In this document: positions 34,298 to 43,785 of the stretch, in pieces
Layout: each line of letters starts with the position of its first letter
How positions within the stretch are numbered: the stretch's first letter is position 1
NCBI GenBank assembly: GCA_964502005.1
Contig: CAZCUX010000026.1
Location: forward strand, 1 to 64,000
Direction: 5' to 3'
DNA from: CAJWOS01 sp964502005
GTDB lineage: Bacteria; Myxococcota_A; UBA796; UBA2385
Length of the DNA: 64,000 nt
Translations under genes and position numbers: made by a program
The notes under the pieces: generated by a model
What the model was told of the DNA's origin: nothing
What the model saw: only the letters and a program-made list of their open reading frames with translations
The model's database searches: none

Positions 34298-35116
34298 TTA
34301 TTTCGTCTGGTGCTCGCGCTCGGTCACAACGGCGCCGCCTTTGGTGCGAATCGTCGCCCGGTCGCGCTTGTTGTCGTAAAGCTCGGTGTCGGCGCCCAAG
34401 TAGACCTTGATTTGCTGCTGGGGGTCTTTTTGGTCGGTTCCTTTGCCGGAGTGAATCTGCACGGTGTTGCCAGGGGGAAGCTGGATGCTTGGCAAGGGGA
34501 ACTGGCGCCCTTCGATGTTTTCGATGGTGTAGTTCGAAAGGTCGAGGGGGCCGTTCGTAATGTTACAGACCCGAAGGTACTCGGAGTTGGGGTTCTGGTT
34601 GTCGTCGCCGCGCCCGTTTGCATGGAAGCTGCTGATGTGCAGGTCGCCCCGGAATTCCGGCAACGACCAAACGCCAAGCCCCGCAACCCGTGCCTTTTCT
34701 TGCGCAGCCAAGAGGTCGGTGGGGTCGCGGTCATCGGGCGGAATGATGAACACATGGGCGAGGCCTTGGCTGAGCAGAAGGAGGCTCAGCTCGGTGTCGC
34801 CCGCGACAACACCCGCCACCAAGCGGCCGTAGCCATCGCGCTTGCCACCGGGACCATAGACAAGTTTGACGTCTTGTCCCATCACCAGCTTGTTGGCGGC
34901 GTCGCGGGCTTCGACGGCAAATGGCTCCAGCGGGCGAAGCTCGGGTGTGTTGATCCAGCGCACGCGGACCTTGTCGCCGCTTTCGAGCGTGATGGTGTCG
35001 CCATCATAGACCTTGATGACCTTTCCCGACTCCGGCACCGGGCCATCGGGCGGCGGGCCACCCCACACAACACTCGCCCAGCAAAACAAAACGGCAGACG
35101 CAATCCCACGCAGCAT
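34298..35116 (-). CDS. Secreted thermonuclease with lamin-tail-like domain
   Basis: A 272-residue exported nuclease, signal peptide MLRGIASAVLFCWASVVWGG. The staphylococcal-nuclease fold has VIKVYDGDTITLESGDKVRV, the RWINTPEL loop (catalytic Arg and Glu present, Asp to Asn in between) and KRDGYGRLVAGVV with the second Arg. From about residue 165 a beta-sandwich (YLRVCNITNGPLDLSNYTIE, GNTVQIHSGKG) matches lamin-tail domains often attached to secreted nucleases. It should degrade DNA or RNA outside the cytoplasm. GGAG precedes the ATG by five bases. It starts 16 bases after the retropepsin gene and is probably co-transcribed. Confidence 0.85.
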   Translation of the reverse strand: MLRGIASAVLFCWASVVWGGPPPDGPVPESGKVIKVYDGDTITLESGDKVRVRWINTPELRPLEPFAVEARDAANKLVMGQDVKLVYGPGGKRDGYGRLVAGVVAGDTELSLLLLSQGLAHVFIIPPDDRDPTDLLAAQEKARVAGLGVWSLPEFRGDLHISSFHANGRGDDNQNPNSEYLRVCNITNGPLDLSNYTIENIEGRQFPLPSIQLPPGNTVQIHSGKGTDQKDPQQQIKVYLGADTELYDNKRDRATIRTKGGAVVTEREHQTK

Positions 35117-35132
35117 GGCAACTCCACGGCGG

Positions 35133-37199
35133 TCAGGGGGAAGAAGAGACGGCTTGGCCCAATCGGCGGGCTTGCCATAGGAGGTAGACATCTTTGGGGT
35201 CGCGGAGGGCCGCGCGGACGGCGGCATTGTGCGCGTCGTCCAACATTCCGCGAGACTCGTAAACGACCGCGAGTGTATCGAGATATTGGGCGCTGTGGGG
35301 CTCGGCGTCCAAGGCCCGCGCAATATCTTGGGCGGCGGCGTCGAGGTCTTTGCCCGCCAGACCGGCATACCAAGCCGAACAGTTGGCTTGGTTCGCATCG
35401 GAGCCTTTTCCGCAGTCGCGGGCAAAACCATCGGTGAACGACTGCGCGGCGGCTTCGGGCGCATCCAACAGCCGATAAGCGGAGGCCATGAAATCGAGTG
35501 GACCGTCGCCGGGGTGCAATCGGGACAACGCGACGTCAAGGTCGTGTTTGGCGAGGTCGGGCAAGCCGGCGGCGCGGGCAACCGATGCGTAAATCCACGG
35601 CGTATACGGACCACTGGGAAAGATAGAGAGGCGGCGACGAAAGTGGGTGAGGGCGGCGGCTACATCGCCTTCTTGGGTGGCAACCCACGCGCGGCGCAAG
35701 AGCTGTCCATCGGGGTCTTCGTCGAGCTCATTGGCCGTTTCAAGAGCGAGCCTTGCTGCGGCGTGGTTCCCTGCGCTGGTTTGGGCGTCTGCCAGCGCAA
35801 TCCATGCCTCGGCGGCTTCGGGGCGTTCCCGGATGGCAGCTTCTGCGATTCGAAGGGCGCCTTCGGTGTCGCCTTGTAGCCATCGGCTGTTGGTGGCCGT
35901 GATAATGGCGTGTTCATCGACCAAGGCACCAGCCGAGAGCGTCGCCAACAGCGCATCGGCGCCTTGAATGTCTTCCTCCGCCCGCAAAACCGCGGAGAGC
36001 AATACCGTGAGGTTGGGCGCGTCTTCGTGCTTCAACGCCCGCGTCAACAGCGCGCGGGCGTCGTCCATTTTGTCGAGACGGGCGAGCAGTAGCGCTTTTT
36101 GGTAGACGTCCTCGGCGGTTTTGGGCCGCTTGTTTTGGGCGTAGGCCCACGCGTGGGCATCGCGAAATGTCGCGGGGCCTTTGGGCGGCAACAACGAGAG
36201 GCGGCTGCGGGGAAAGTCGATAACCAGGCGATGTTCGTCGAAAACTTCGTGCCCGAGCAAGCCGGGCATATCGGGCGGCAACCGCGACCGACCCGGTGGC
36301 GCATCGATCCAGCGGGCGTCGAATTCTTCGCGCACTACCATAGGGCCCAACTCTAGGCCCTTGAGGGGCAAGTGGCGCGTTTCACGGAGCATAGCGGTCA
36401 CGGGGAGCTGGTCGTCCGAGCCGATGCCAAAGAGGGGCTCGATGCCGACCGTGCTGCGTGCGGGCACAGCGGGGTCGAGGTTGTCGGGACGGCCCGCCAG
36501 GAGCACCCCCAGCGCGCCGGTGTCGAGCTCGAGCACCCACGGTTGGCGGCGGATTCCGTCCGCGGCCGATGGGTCGTCGACGAGGAGGTTGACCGCGACC
36601 TGAATGTGTCCGCCATGGCGAAACAACGGCACGGCGAGTGCTTCGGGCGGTGCAACGTCTGGGTGCCGTAGCTCCATTCGATTGGCCGGATAGTCGATGG
36701 TGACATGAAAATGCTGCCACACGTCGCTCCCAATGATGCCGGCGACGGGGACAATACCGGTATGTGTAGGAACACCGGGAACACCGACGCCGACGAACAA
36801 ATCACGAAGTGTAGTGGGCCCCAGGTGGAGCTCCACCCCTTCAGCGACTTGCCACCGCTCGATGGAACCTCCGATGCCCGCGACCGTTCCGCGTTGCTCG
36901 CGGACGGTGAGCCCCGCTGCTGCGGCGACATCCGCGTGGACCATCGTGAAGTCTGCGCCCGTGTCGACCATAAACAACCGCGGGACGCCGTCTGCCAGGG
37001 TCGCTTCGACGTATATCTTGGGGGACGCCGGATCCGAGCGCCACAGCGGCAGGGAGGTGGTCTTCGGCCCCTCGAACACCAAAGGCTCTTTGGGCGGACG
37101 ATGGGGGAGGCAGGCCGTGGTGCCCCAAGCGGCCAGCAGGAACGGCCAAGCGAACCCGCTGGGCGTGCAACGTCGTCGAAGGGCGGCGAGGCGAGGCAT
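35133..37199 (-). CDS. Two-lobed retropepsin-like protease with TPR repeats
   Basis: A 688-residue exported protein; the signal region ends LLAAWGTTAC, a weak lipobox. Two tandem aspartic-protease lobes each have a DTG and a closing strand. The first is FMVDTGADFTMVHADVAAAA (Asp near 80) with GIIGSDVWQHFHVTIDYPAN. The second is WVLELDTGALGVLLAGR (Asp near 228) with GLLGHEVFDEHRLVIDFPRS. Two lobes in one chain would act as the retropepsin dimer or as pepsin does. Residues about 370-688 are TPR helices (AYAQNKRPKTAEDVYQKALL, VYESRGMLDDAHNAAV). ATG at 37199 has GGAG six bases upstream. Substrate unknown; it probably acts in the periplasm or at the outer membrane. Confidence 0.8.
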   Translation of the reverse strand: MPRLAALRRRCTPSGFAWPFLLAAWGTTACLPHRPPKEPLVFEGPKTTSLPLWRSDPASPKIYVEATLADGVPRLFMVDTGADFTMVHADVAAAAGLTVREQRGTVAGIGGSIERWQVAEGVELHLGPTTLRDLFVGVGVPGVPTHTGIVPVAGIIGSDVWQHFHVTIDYPANRMELRHPDVAPPEALAVPLFRHGGHIQVAVNLLVDDPSAADGIRRQPWVLELDTGALGVLLAGRPDNLDPAVPARSTVGIEPLFGIGSDDQLPVTAMLRETRHLPLKGLELGPMVVREEFDARWIDAPPGRSRLPPDMPGLLGHEVFDEHRLVIDFPRSRLSLLPPKGPATFRDAHAWAYAQNKRPKTAEDVYQKALLLARLDKMDDARALLTRALKHEDAPNLTVLLSAVLRAEEDIQGADALLATLSAGALVDEHAIITATNSRWLQGDTEGALRIAEAAIRERPEAAEAWIALADAQTSAGNHAAARLALETANELDEDPDGQLLRRAWVATQEGDVAAALTHFRRRLSIFPSGPYTPWIYASVARAAGLPDLAKHDLDVALSRLHPGDGPLDFMASAYRLLDAPEAAAQSFTDGFARDCGKGSDANQANCSAWYAGLAGKDLDAAAQDIARALDAEPHSAQYLDTLAVVYESRGMLDDAHNAAVRAALRDPKDVYLLWQARRLGQAVSSSP

Positions 37200-37296
37200 G
37201 GTCGTCTCCGGCGTGGCGCTGACGCATCGGTGCCGCGCTACGGGGTACGTTTGGAAAAGACGGTGTAACCGAACCGACACCCTTGAGGCGGGCAAA

Positions 37297-37327
37297 TAAA
37301 AAACCCCGCCCCGAAACCGGGACGAGG
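37297..37327 (-). terminator. Rho-independent terminator
   Basis: On the minus strand a 10-bp stem (CCTCGTCCCG with CGGGGCGGGG, two G-U pairs) has a GTTT loop and a T7 tail. It lies 67 bases after the stop of the Gly/Ser-stalk lipoprotein gene. Confidence 0.85.
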
Positions 37328-37393
37328 CATTTTGCTTCCGTCGGCACGAAGGGCGCGGCGCGGGCACCGTCAACGGGACCACGCCGCCCGCAA

Positions 37394-38977
37394 TCAGGGC
37401 ATCATCGGGTCGTCAGTGACGAGGACCTGGGCGATATACATATCGGCCTTTTCGGCGCCCGAGAGACCCGATGCTCCGCCTTCCGGCTCGACGACGACGT
37501 AGATGGAGTCGAGGTCATCGAGCTCCAAGTCGACGATGACGGGGTCGGCGCCGGAGTTGAAGTCGTTGCTGGTAGCGGTCGCGAGAACGGTGGTGCCGTC
37601 ATCGGCGTACACCGTCACCTTTGCATCGACGCCCCAACCAAACTGTTCGCTGAATACGAACACGTTGGCGTAGCGACCGACCAAACCACCCGAAGAGCCG
37701 GCGTCAACGCGCCAGCTGTCGAGGAGGTCTGTGCTCGAAAGGTAGTTACCGACGCGACCGCTCGCGCCGGTGCCGTCTTCGAACTCCGTCATGTCCATGT
37801 CTGCGCCAAAGTCGACAACGCCCGCGTCATTGTCGATTTGGAACGGCCCCAGGGTGTCGTAGTAGCCGCCATAAGAGCCGATGTAGCCGGTGCCCGCACC
37901 CGAGGCGCCCGAGCCGTCTTCGACCGTGACGTAGTACTTCGTGGTCGTGCCATTGTGGGGCATATACGCCATGACGCCGACGTCGGGAAGCATGGGGAAG
38001 TACTGGTAATACGAGCGGAACTCGACGTCGTAGTTGGAGTTGTCCGACCACGCCAAGAGGTTCCAGTCTTCGTCGTAGAACGAAACGGTGAGGTCGCCCG
38101 AGGCGCGGTATCCAGGCCAAAGGTTGAAGGCGTAGTAGAGGCCGGCGAAGTTCGGCTCACCTGCGCCTACATCCGGGGGGCTGACGCTCCAGGGGTAGAT
38201 GTCGATGTCGCCCGAGCTATCGGAGTTGCCAATCCACATCCCGTTGGTTTCGATGATGGGGTCGAGGACAAAGCGATAGTTGCCGTCTACGGCCGACCAC
38301 GCTTCGGCGTCGGCCGGGTCGTCGTTGTCGGGCTCGGGGTCGTAGTCGCTCGGGACGTTGTTGAACCACCAAGCATAGAGCTCGTAGTCCCAGTCGCTGC
38401 CGCCGTCGGCGTCATAGCCGGGGTCCCAGTCGCCCCACTCAAGGACTTCGACGTAGTAGTTGCCGTCCTCGGTGGCGGTGAAATACAGCGAAGAGTCGGT
38501 CTCTGCCCAGCGGTACGGCATGTCGTCGTTCGTGGCGAGCAAGGTGCCGCTGGCATCGTACAAGCGAATGACGGTGTCCGGCGTGCCTTCTTCGTCGTAA
38601 ACATACGACTTTGCCCACACGAGGACGTCCATGCCTGCGCTGACTTCGATCGCGTAGAAGTCGCGGTCTCCGGGGGAGTCGATTGCGTCCGCGACGCCGA
38701 CGAAAAGGTCGGAGGCGAGGCCGGTGAGTGGGTAGGCTGTCTCGATGGTGTCGCCGACTGCATCTCCCGAGCCGCCGGAGCCGCCGGAGCCGCCGTCGCC
38801 GGAGCCGCCGTCGCCGGAGCCGCCGTCACCGGAGCCACCATCGCCGCCGCCGTCAGAGCCAGCGTACCCATCGGCGCCGTCGTCGCCGCCTTCGATGGTC
38901 TTGTCTTCTTGACAGCCCGCAAGGAAGCTGCTTCCGATCAATACGGCCAGAAGACTGGCGTAGGTGTGATTTCGCAT
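37394..38977 (-). CDS. Large Gly/Ser-stalk lipoprotein with beta domains
   Basis: A 527-residue lipoprotein: MRNHTYASLLAVLIGSSFLA with lipobox LAG-C. A flexible GDGGSGDGGSGDGG stalk follows, then beta-sandwich domains of the pre-peptidase C-terminal/bacterial Ig type. Examples are DRDFYAIEVSAGMDVLVWAK, VIRLYDASGTLLATNDDMP and YYVEVLEWGDW, with a second set from about residue 225. It is very acidic (calcium-type loops) and aromatic-rich. GGAG lies nine bases before the ATG at 38977. It is a surface or extracellular protein of unknown ligand, transcribed with its own terminator. Confidence 0.7.
   Translation of the reverse strand: MRNHTYASLLAVLIGSSFLAGCQEDKTIEGGDDGADGYAGSDGGGDGGSGDGGSGDGGSGDGGSGGSGGSGDAVGDTIETAYPLTGLASDLFVGVADAIDSPGDRDFYAIEVSAGMDVLVWAKSYVYDEEGTPDTVIRLYDASGTLLATNDDMPYRWAETDSSLYFTATEDGNYYVEVLEWGDWDPGYDADGGSDWDYELYAWWFNNVPSDYDPEPDNDDPADAEAWSAVDGNYRFVLDPIIETNGMWIGNSDSSGDIDIYPWSVSPPDVGAGEPNFAGLYYAFNLWPGYRASGDLTVSFYDEDWNLLAWSDNSNYDVEFRSYYQYFPMLPDVGVMAYMPHNGTTTKYYVTVEDGSGASGAGTGYIGSYGGYYDTLGPFQIDNDAGVVDFGADMDMTEFEDGTGASGRVGNYLSSTDLLDSWRVDAGSSGGLVGRYANVFVFSEQFGWGVDAKVTVYADDGTTVLATATSNDFNSGADPVIVDLELDDLDSIYVVVEPEGGASGLSGAEKADMYIAQVLVTDDPMMP
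38765..38850 (-). repeat. 15-base tandem repeats encoding the Gly/Ser stalk
   Basis: Tandem units of the type GGAGCCGCCGTCGCC on the plus strand encode GDGGS repeats of the lipoprotein on the minus strand. Slippage may vary the stalk length. Confidence 0.75.
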
Positions 38978-39096
38978 GTGTGACATCTCCAGAGTCGATG
39001 GTCGTGCGCCGAGCGGCGTCGGCGGGAGTGTAGAGAGCGCGGGGACGGGTCGCAAGCCAGAATGGGGAAAAAACGTTTCCGACGGGTCGGGGGTGC

Positions 39097-42000
39097 TCAC
39101 ATATTCCGGCGATACCGACCGCCGACCTCGTACAGCGCTTGTGAAACTTGGCCGAGGCTTGCCACTTTGGTGGTTTCCATCAGCTCTGCAAAAATATTGC
39201 CACCCGAGAGAGCGGCGTGCTGCAAGCGGTCCAATGCGGCGGCCGTTCGCGCGGCATTTCGGTGTTGAAACGCCTCGCGGGACGAGATGGCGTAGGTCTT
39301 TTCCTCGGGATTGGCGCGGATGACTTCACGGGGCAGAATTGTTGGGCTGCCTTGCTCGTCCAGGAATGTGTTGACGCCGATAATCGGCAACTCTCCCGTG
39401 TGCTTGCGGGTTTCGTACGCGAGAGACTCCTCTTGAATGCGCGAGCGCTGGTACATCCGCTCCATCGCGCCGAGCACGCCACCGCGGTCGTTGATGCGGC
39501 GGAACTCGCTGAGCACGGCTTGCTCGACGAGGTCCGTCAGTTCTTCAACAATGAAGCTCCCTTGGATGGGGTTTTCATTTTGCGCCAAGCCCAGCTCATG
39601 GTTGATGATGAGCTGAATCGCAAGGGCGCGTCGCACGCTCTCTTCGGTGGGAGTCGTGATGGCTTCGTCGTACGCGTTGGTGTGCAGCGAGTTGCAATTG
39701 TCGTAAATCGCGTAGAGGGCCTGCAAGGTAGTGCGGATGTCGTTGAACGCGATCTCTTGGGCGTGGAGCGACCGGCCACTCGTCTGAATGTGGTACTTCA
39801 GCATCTGGCTGCGCGCGTTTCCGCCATATTTGTCCCGAATCGCCCGCGACCAGATGCGTCGCGCGACCCGACCGATGACGGCGTACTCGGGGTCCATTCC
39901 GTTGGAGAAGAAAAACGAGAGATTGGGCGCAAACGAGTCGATGTGCATGCCTCGGCTGAGGTAGTACTCGACAAAAGTAAAACCATTTGACAGCGTAAAT
40001 GCAAGCTGGGTAATGGGGTTTGCGCCCGCCTCGGCGATATGGTACCCGCTAATAGACACGCTATAAAAGTTGCGGATGTCGTTATCGACAAAGTACTGCT
40101 GGATATCGCCTTGCATTCTAAGAGCGAATTCGGTCGAGAAGATGCAGGTGTTTTGCGCCTGGTCTTCCTTCAAGATGTCTGCCTGGACAGTACCGCGGAC
40201 CTGTTGTAATGTTCGGGCGCGAATGGTCTGGTAAATCTCAGGTGGCAGTACTTCGTCGCCGGACACACCAAGCAGACGAAGCCCCAGACCATCATTTCCA
40301 TCGGGCAGCTCGCCTTGGTACGAAGGGCGCGCGATGCCACGCTGTTCGTATTGGCCCGCAATCACCTGCTCGACGGACTCCCAGAGGCCGTTGGCGGTGA
40401 TGTACCGTTCACATTGCTGGTCGACAGCCGCATTGAGGAAAAATGCGAGCACAATTGGCGCCGGACCATTGATGGTCATCGACACGCTGGTTTGGGGATG
40501 GGAGAGGTCGAAGCCGCTATAGAGCTTTTTGGCATCGTCGACGGTGCATACGCTCACGCCGGAGTTGCCCACCTTCCCGTAGATGTCGGGCCGGTGCGCG
40601 GGGTCTTCCCCGTAGAGGGTCACGGAATCGAACGCTGTCGACAAGCGACGGGCGGGCTGTCCCCTCGAAACGTAATGGAACCGTTTGTTGGTGCGCTCTG
40701 GGCCGCCTTCGCCCGCAAACATCCGCGCGGGGTCTTCTCCTTCGCGCTTGAGGGGGAAAACGCCTGCGACATAAGGGAACATTCCGGGTAGGTTTTCGCG
40801 TAGGCGCCACGTGAGAAGGTCGCCCCAATCGGCCTTCTTTGGGATGCTGACACGTGGGATTTTGGTGCCCGAAAGTGTGGTGCGAACCAATGGCTGCGAC
40901 AATGTTTTGCCGCGCACCTGAAATTCGTAGATGTCGGCCGAATAGCGCGCGACCAGATCCGGCCACTCTTCGAGGAGTGCGCGATTTTCGGGCGAAAGGC
41001 GCTCGCGGATGTGTTGGTAGCGGCGAATGAGGTCGCGCACGGTGTCGGAGTCGGTCGGGCGCGCCGTGAGGTTGGACGCCGGCGCGATGTCGGGACTCTG
41101 CTCGCGGAGCAGCGCGATGGTGCCCCACAGCTGGTAAAGCTGCCGGGCCAGCGCGGATTGCGACCGCACCATCTCGTCGTAGCGGTCGAGGGTGTCGGCG
41201 ATTTCGGCCAGATAGCGCACGCGGCTGGGGGGCAAGATGCCGCGGCGGTCGGGCAACACAGGGATGACCTTTTGGTCGGTGCCGACGGGCGCCAAGCGCT
41301 GCATGAGGTGCGCATAAAGGGCGCTCATGCCTGCATCGGCGAACTGGCTCGCGATGGTGCCGAAAACCGGGAGCTCTTCGAGTGGAGCGGTCCAGGCATC
41401 GCGGTTGCGGCGAACTTGCTTGCGAACATCGCGCAAGGCATCCTCTGCGCCCGCTTTGTCGAACTTGTTGATGGCGATGACATCGGCGAAATCGAGCATA
41501 TCGATTTTTTCGAGCTGGGTGGCTGCGCCGTATTCGCTCGTCATCACGTAGAGGGAGACATCGGCGTGGTCGATAATGCCGGTGTCAGACTGCCCAATTC
41601 CGCTCGATTCGAGCACCACGAGGTCGTAGCCCGCAGCCTTGCAGAGCACGAGGGCGTCTTCGATAGCGTTAGAAAGCGACAGGTGTGCTTGGCGTGTGGC
41701 CATGGACCGCATGAACACGCGTGGATGGTCGACGCTGTTCATACGAATGCGGTCGCCGAGCAATGCACCCCCGGAGCGACGACGGGTGGGGTCTACCGAC
41801 AAAATGGCGACACGGTGGCCTTCTTGGGCAGGGTCGCGCAAGAACCGCTGAATGAGCTCGTCAACCAACGAGCTCTTGCCTGCGCCACCGGTTCCAGTGA
41901 TTCCCAGAACGGGGACGGTGCGGTCGCCCAGAATCGCGCGTGCGCGTGCAAGAATCGCCTCCCGCGCACTGGAGTGGTTCTCCACAATCGTGATGGCCGC

Positions 42001-42507
42001 CGCCAACGCCGCATCGTCGCCCGCCGCGAATGCGTCCCATTGGGCATCCGTGAGGGCCGCGGGGCGTTTCTCGAAGTCGGAGCGCACCAACAAATCGTTG
42101 ATCATGCCCTGGAGACCGAGTTCACGTCCGTCGTCGGGGCTATAAATTCGAGAGACGCCATATTCGTGCAGCTCTTCGATTTCCGAGGGCAAAATTGTGC
42201 CCCCGCCGCCGCCGAACACATGCACCTGCTGGCCGCTCTCCCGGAGGAGGTCGACCATGTACTTGAAATATTCGACGTGACCGCCCTGGTAGCTCGTGAT
42301 GGCGATACCTTGGGCGTCTTCTTGAATGGCACACTGCACGACTTCGTGCACGGAACGATTGTGTCCGAGGTGTATGACCTCCGCGCCCGTGCCCTGGATA
42401 ATGCGACGCATAATGTTGATAGCCGCGTCATGACCATCGAACAGCGAAGCTGCGGTCACAATACGAACGGGGTGGGTCAACGTGATTCGGGGTGCCTCGG
42501 AGGACAT
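39097..42507 (-). CDS. icmF: Fused isobutyryl-CoA mutase (IcmF)
   Basis: A 1136-residue B12 enzyme with its chaperone in one chain. Residues 10-145 are the cobalamin-binding domain (SLFDGHDAAINIMRRIIQ with the axial His in DGHD, GIAITSYQGGHVEYFKYM, VFGGGGGTI). The central MeaI-type G-protein has Walker A GITGTGGAGKSSLVDELIQR (about 205-222) and NKFD. The C-terminal half is the mutase barrel (YGEDPAHRPDIYGKVGNSGV, VSISGYHIAEAGANPITQLA). IcmF interconverts acyl-CoA carbon skeletons (isobutyryl/butyryl or isovaleryl/pivalyl) with adenosylcobalamin. A PduO-type adenosyltransferase and an acyl-CoA carboxylase are encoded 5-13 kb away. The start lies close to a divergent AT-richer gap. Confidence 0.93.
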   Translation of the reverse strand: MSSEAPRITLTHPVRIVTAASLFDGHDAAINIMRRIIQGTGAEVIHLGHNRSVHEVVQCAIQEDAQGIAITSYQGGHVEYFKYMVDLLRESGQQVHVFGGGGGTILPSEIEELHEYGVSRIYSPDDGRELGLQGMINDLLVRSDFEKRPAALTDAQWDAFAAGDDAALAAAITIVENHSSAREAILARARAILGDRTVPVLGITGTGGAGKSSLVDELIQRFLRDPAQEGHRVAILSVDPTRRRSGGALLGDRIRMNSVDHPRVFMRSMATRQAHLSLSNAIEDALVLCKAAGYDLVVLESSGIGQSDTGIIDHADVSLYVMTSEYGAATQLEKIDMLDFADVIAINKFDKAGAEDALRDVRKQVRRNRDAWTAPLEELPVFGTIASQFADAGMSALYAHLMQRLAPVGTDQKVIPVLPDRRGILPPSRVRYLAEIADTLDRYDEMVRSQSALARQLYQLWGTIALLREQSPDIAPASNLTARPTDSDTVRDLIRRYQHIRERLSPENRALLEEWPDLVARYSADIYEFQVRGKTLSQPLVRTTLSGTKIPRVSIPKKADWGDLLTWRLRENLPGMFPYVAGVFPLKREGEDPARMFAGEGGPERTNKRFHYVSRGQPARRLSTAFDSVTLYGEDPAHRPDIYGKVGNSGVSVCTVDDAKKLYSGFDLSHPQTSVSMTINGPAPIVLAFFLNAAVDQQCERYITANGLWESVEQVIAGQYEQRGIARPSYQGELPDGNDGLGLRLLGVSGDEVLPPEIYQTIRARTLQQVRGTVQADILKEDQAQNTCIFSTEFALRMQGDIQQYFVDNDIRNFYSVSISGYHIAEAGANPITQLAFTLSNGFTFVEYYLSRGMHIDSFAPNLSFFFSNGMDPEYAVIGRVARRIWSRAIRDKYGGNARSQMLKYHIQTSGRSLHAQEIAFNDIRTTLQALYAIYDNCNSLHTNAYDEAITTPTEESVRRALAIQLIINHELGLAQNENPIQGSFIVEELTDLVEQAVLSEFRRINDRGGVLGAMERMYQRSRIQEESLAYETRKHTGELPIIGVNTFLDEQGSPTILPREVIRANPEEKTYAISSREAFQHRNAARTAAALDRLQHAALSGGNIFAELMETTKVASLGQVSQALYEVGGRYRRNM

Positions 42508-42667
42508 CTAGCCACCTGTGCGTAGGGTCTGGGTTGGCGAGTTTATCTCCCTTGGGCCGGTGCGCCTTGTTTAGAAGTGCCTTTCGACCGTCCCCGACTG
42601 CCGATTGTTTCGTCGTGGACGTGGCGCCTACGTTTGAATGGATGGCGCGCGGCAACCGGCGGTTGGC

Positions 42668-43519
42668 TCACTGCTCGACGGCGATCACGCGTAGGTCGCA
42701 CTTCAGTTCACCCTCGAAGCCTGGCACGTTTTGAAAGTGGAGGGCCACTGCCGTGTCCATTCGAAGGGGAGGCGGCTCGCCCCAGTTGGGCTTGAAGTCC
42801 TTGAAGTGCAGCGTTTGGGCACGCCATTCGCCAGAACCATCGCACTTCAAGGTCTTTTCGTAGGGAGCCTTTCGCATGTCGGCGCAGCCCAAGACTTCTT
42901 GCTCTTCCATGATGAGCATGGCTTGAATGTCGACGGGCTCGCCCGTGCTGCGGGTTTCGACGGTGACCGACTTGAGGCCTGGCAGCCCCGCCAGCGCGCG
43001 GACGCCCGCACCAATGAAGGGGTAGGTAGAGCCCGCGCGAATCGTGCCTTCCCAGCGAATGGAACACAGCAGGGGGTTTTCGTCGTCCCAGGGCAGGGCC
43101 TCCAACATCGAGTCGGAATGCCCCATCTCGCAACCCGGAAGGGGGATGCCGGGGTTCGCGGTGTCGTCGTACGCGTACCAAGACGGCGCAAAATAGTCGG
43201 CGGCAGTGCCGAGCGCGCCCTGGCAGCGCAGCTTTTGGGCGCGCGTTCCAACGGGCGTGTATCCAACGATGCGCGGCCGCGACGCGGCTTCCAGAACGTT
43301 GGCATCTTCGGTCTCTGGCGGACCTGGGGGCAGGTCATCGAGGGACTCCCTCGAATCTTCGGATGCACGAGGCGAATCGGTTGGCGCGGCGTCCGAGGAG
43401 GATGCGTACTTCGACGCGCGGGAGCTTCGGCGCGAGGGGGCGTCGTCCTGGGAATCGCAGCCGACGGTGAGGGCAGCGACAAAAAGGAGGGGTTGGATTC
43501 GACGAACGACTGCGGACAT
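42668..43519 (-). CDS. Lipoprotein with beta-sandwich domain
   Basis: A 283-residue lipoprotein, MSAVVRRIQPLLFVAALTVG then Cys (lipobox TVG-C). A Ser/Asp/Arg-rich unstructured stalk of about 60 residues leads to a beta domain resembling sugar-binding sandwiches (AADYFAPSWYAYDDTANPGI, IRWEGTIRAGSTYPFIGAGV, LHFKDFKPNWGEPPPLRM). That architecture recalls the CIA30/carbohydrate-binding style, but identity is only suggested. It stands alone between IcmF and the sulfatase-fold gene. Confidence 0.65.
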   Translation of the reverse strand: MSAVVRRIQPLLFVAALTVGCDSQDDAPSRRSSRASKYASSSDAAPTDSPRASEDSRESLDDLPPGPPETEDANVLEAASRPRIVGYTPVGTRAQKLRCQGALGTAADYFAPSWYAYDDTANPGIPLPGCEMGHSDSMLEALPWDDENPLLCSIRWEGTIRAGSTYPFIGAGVRALAGLPGLKSVTVETRSTGEPVDIQAMLIMEEQEVLGCADMRKAPYEKTLKCDGSGEWRAQTLHFKDFKPNWGEPPPLRMDTAVALHFQNVPGFEGELKCDLRVIAVEQ

Positions 43520-43785
43520 CGCGGTCCTTCCTTGTGGGGGCGGGGGAAGAATCCGAAGCTGGATTGCACAAACGTGGGGTGGTGTCCCTGCTTAGTCTGG
43601 CCGAGGTAGGTTTGGCGAATCCGGTGTGTCTGCTTTGTCTTCATTCCGGGACAACGGTCTTGACGGAAATAGCCGAGATCGCCGCAAAATAGACTGTCGT
43701 TGGTTTACGAAAACATACGCCAGCGGTGAAAAAGAATCATTCGTTTCCGTTTCGTTGTGACATGTAGACCTATCGGAGACGGTGC

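Noticed and set aside
37283..38983. A 566-codon plus-strand frame
   Set aside because: It is antisense to the Gly/Ser-stalk lipoprotein, which has a clear signal peptide, and it runs over that gene's terminator.
41011..42525. A 504-codon plus-strand frame
   Set aside because: It lies opposite IcmF, whose domains and motifs are complete; the frame is a GC-bias artefact.
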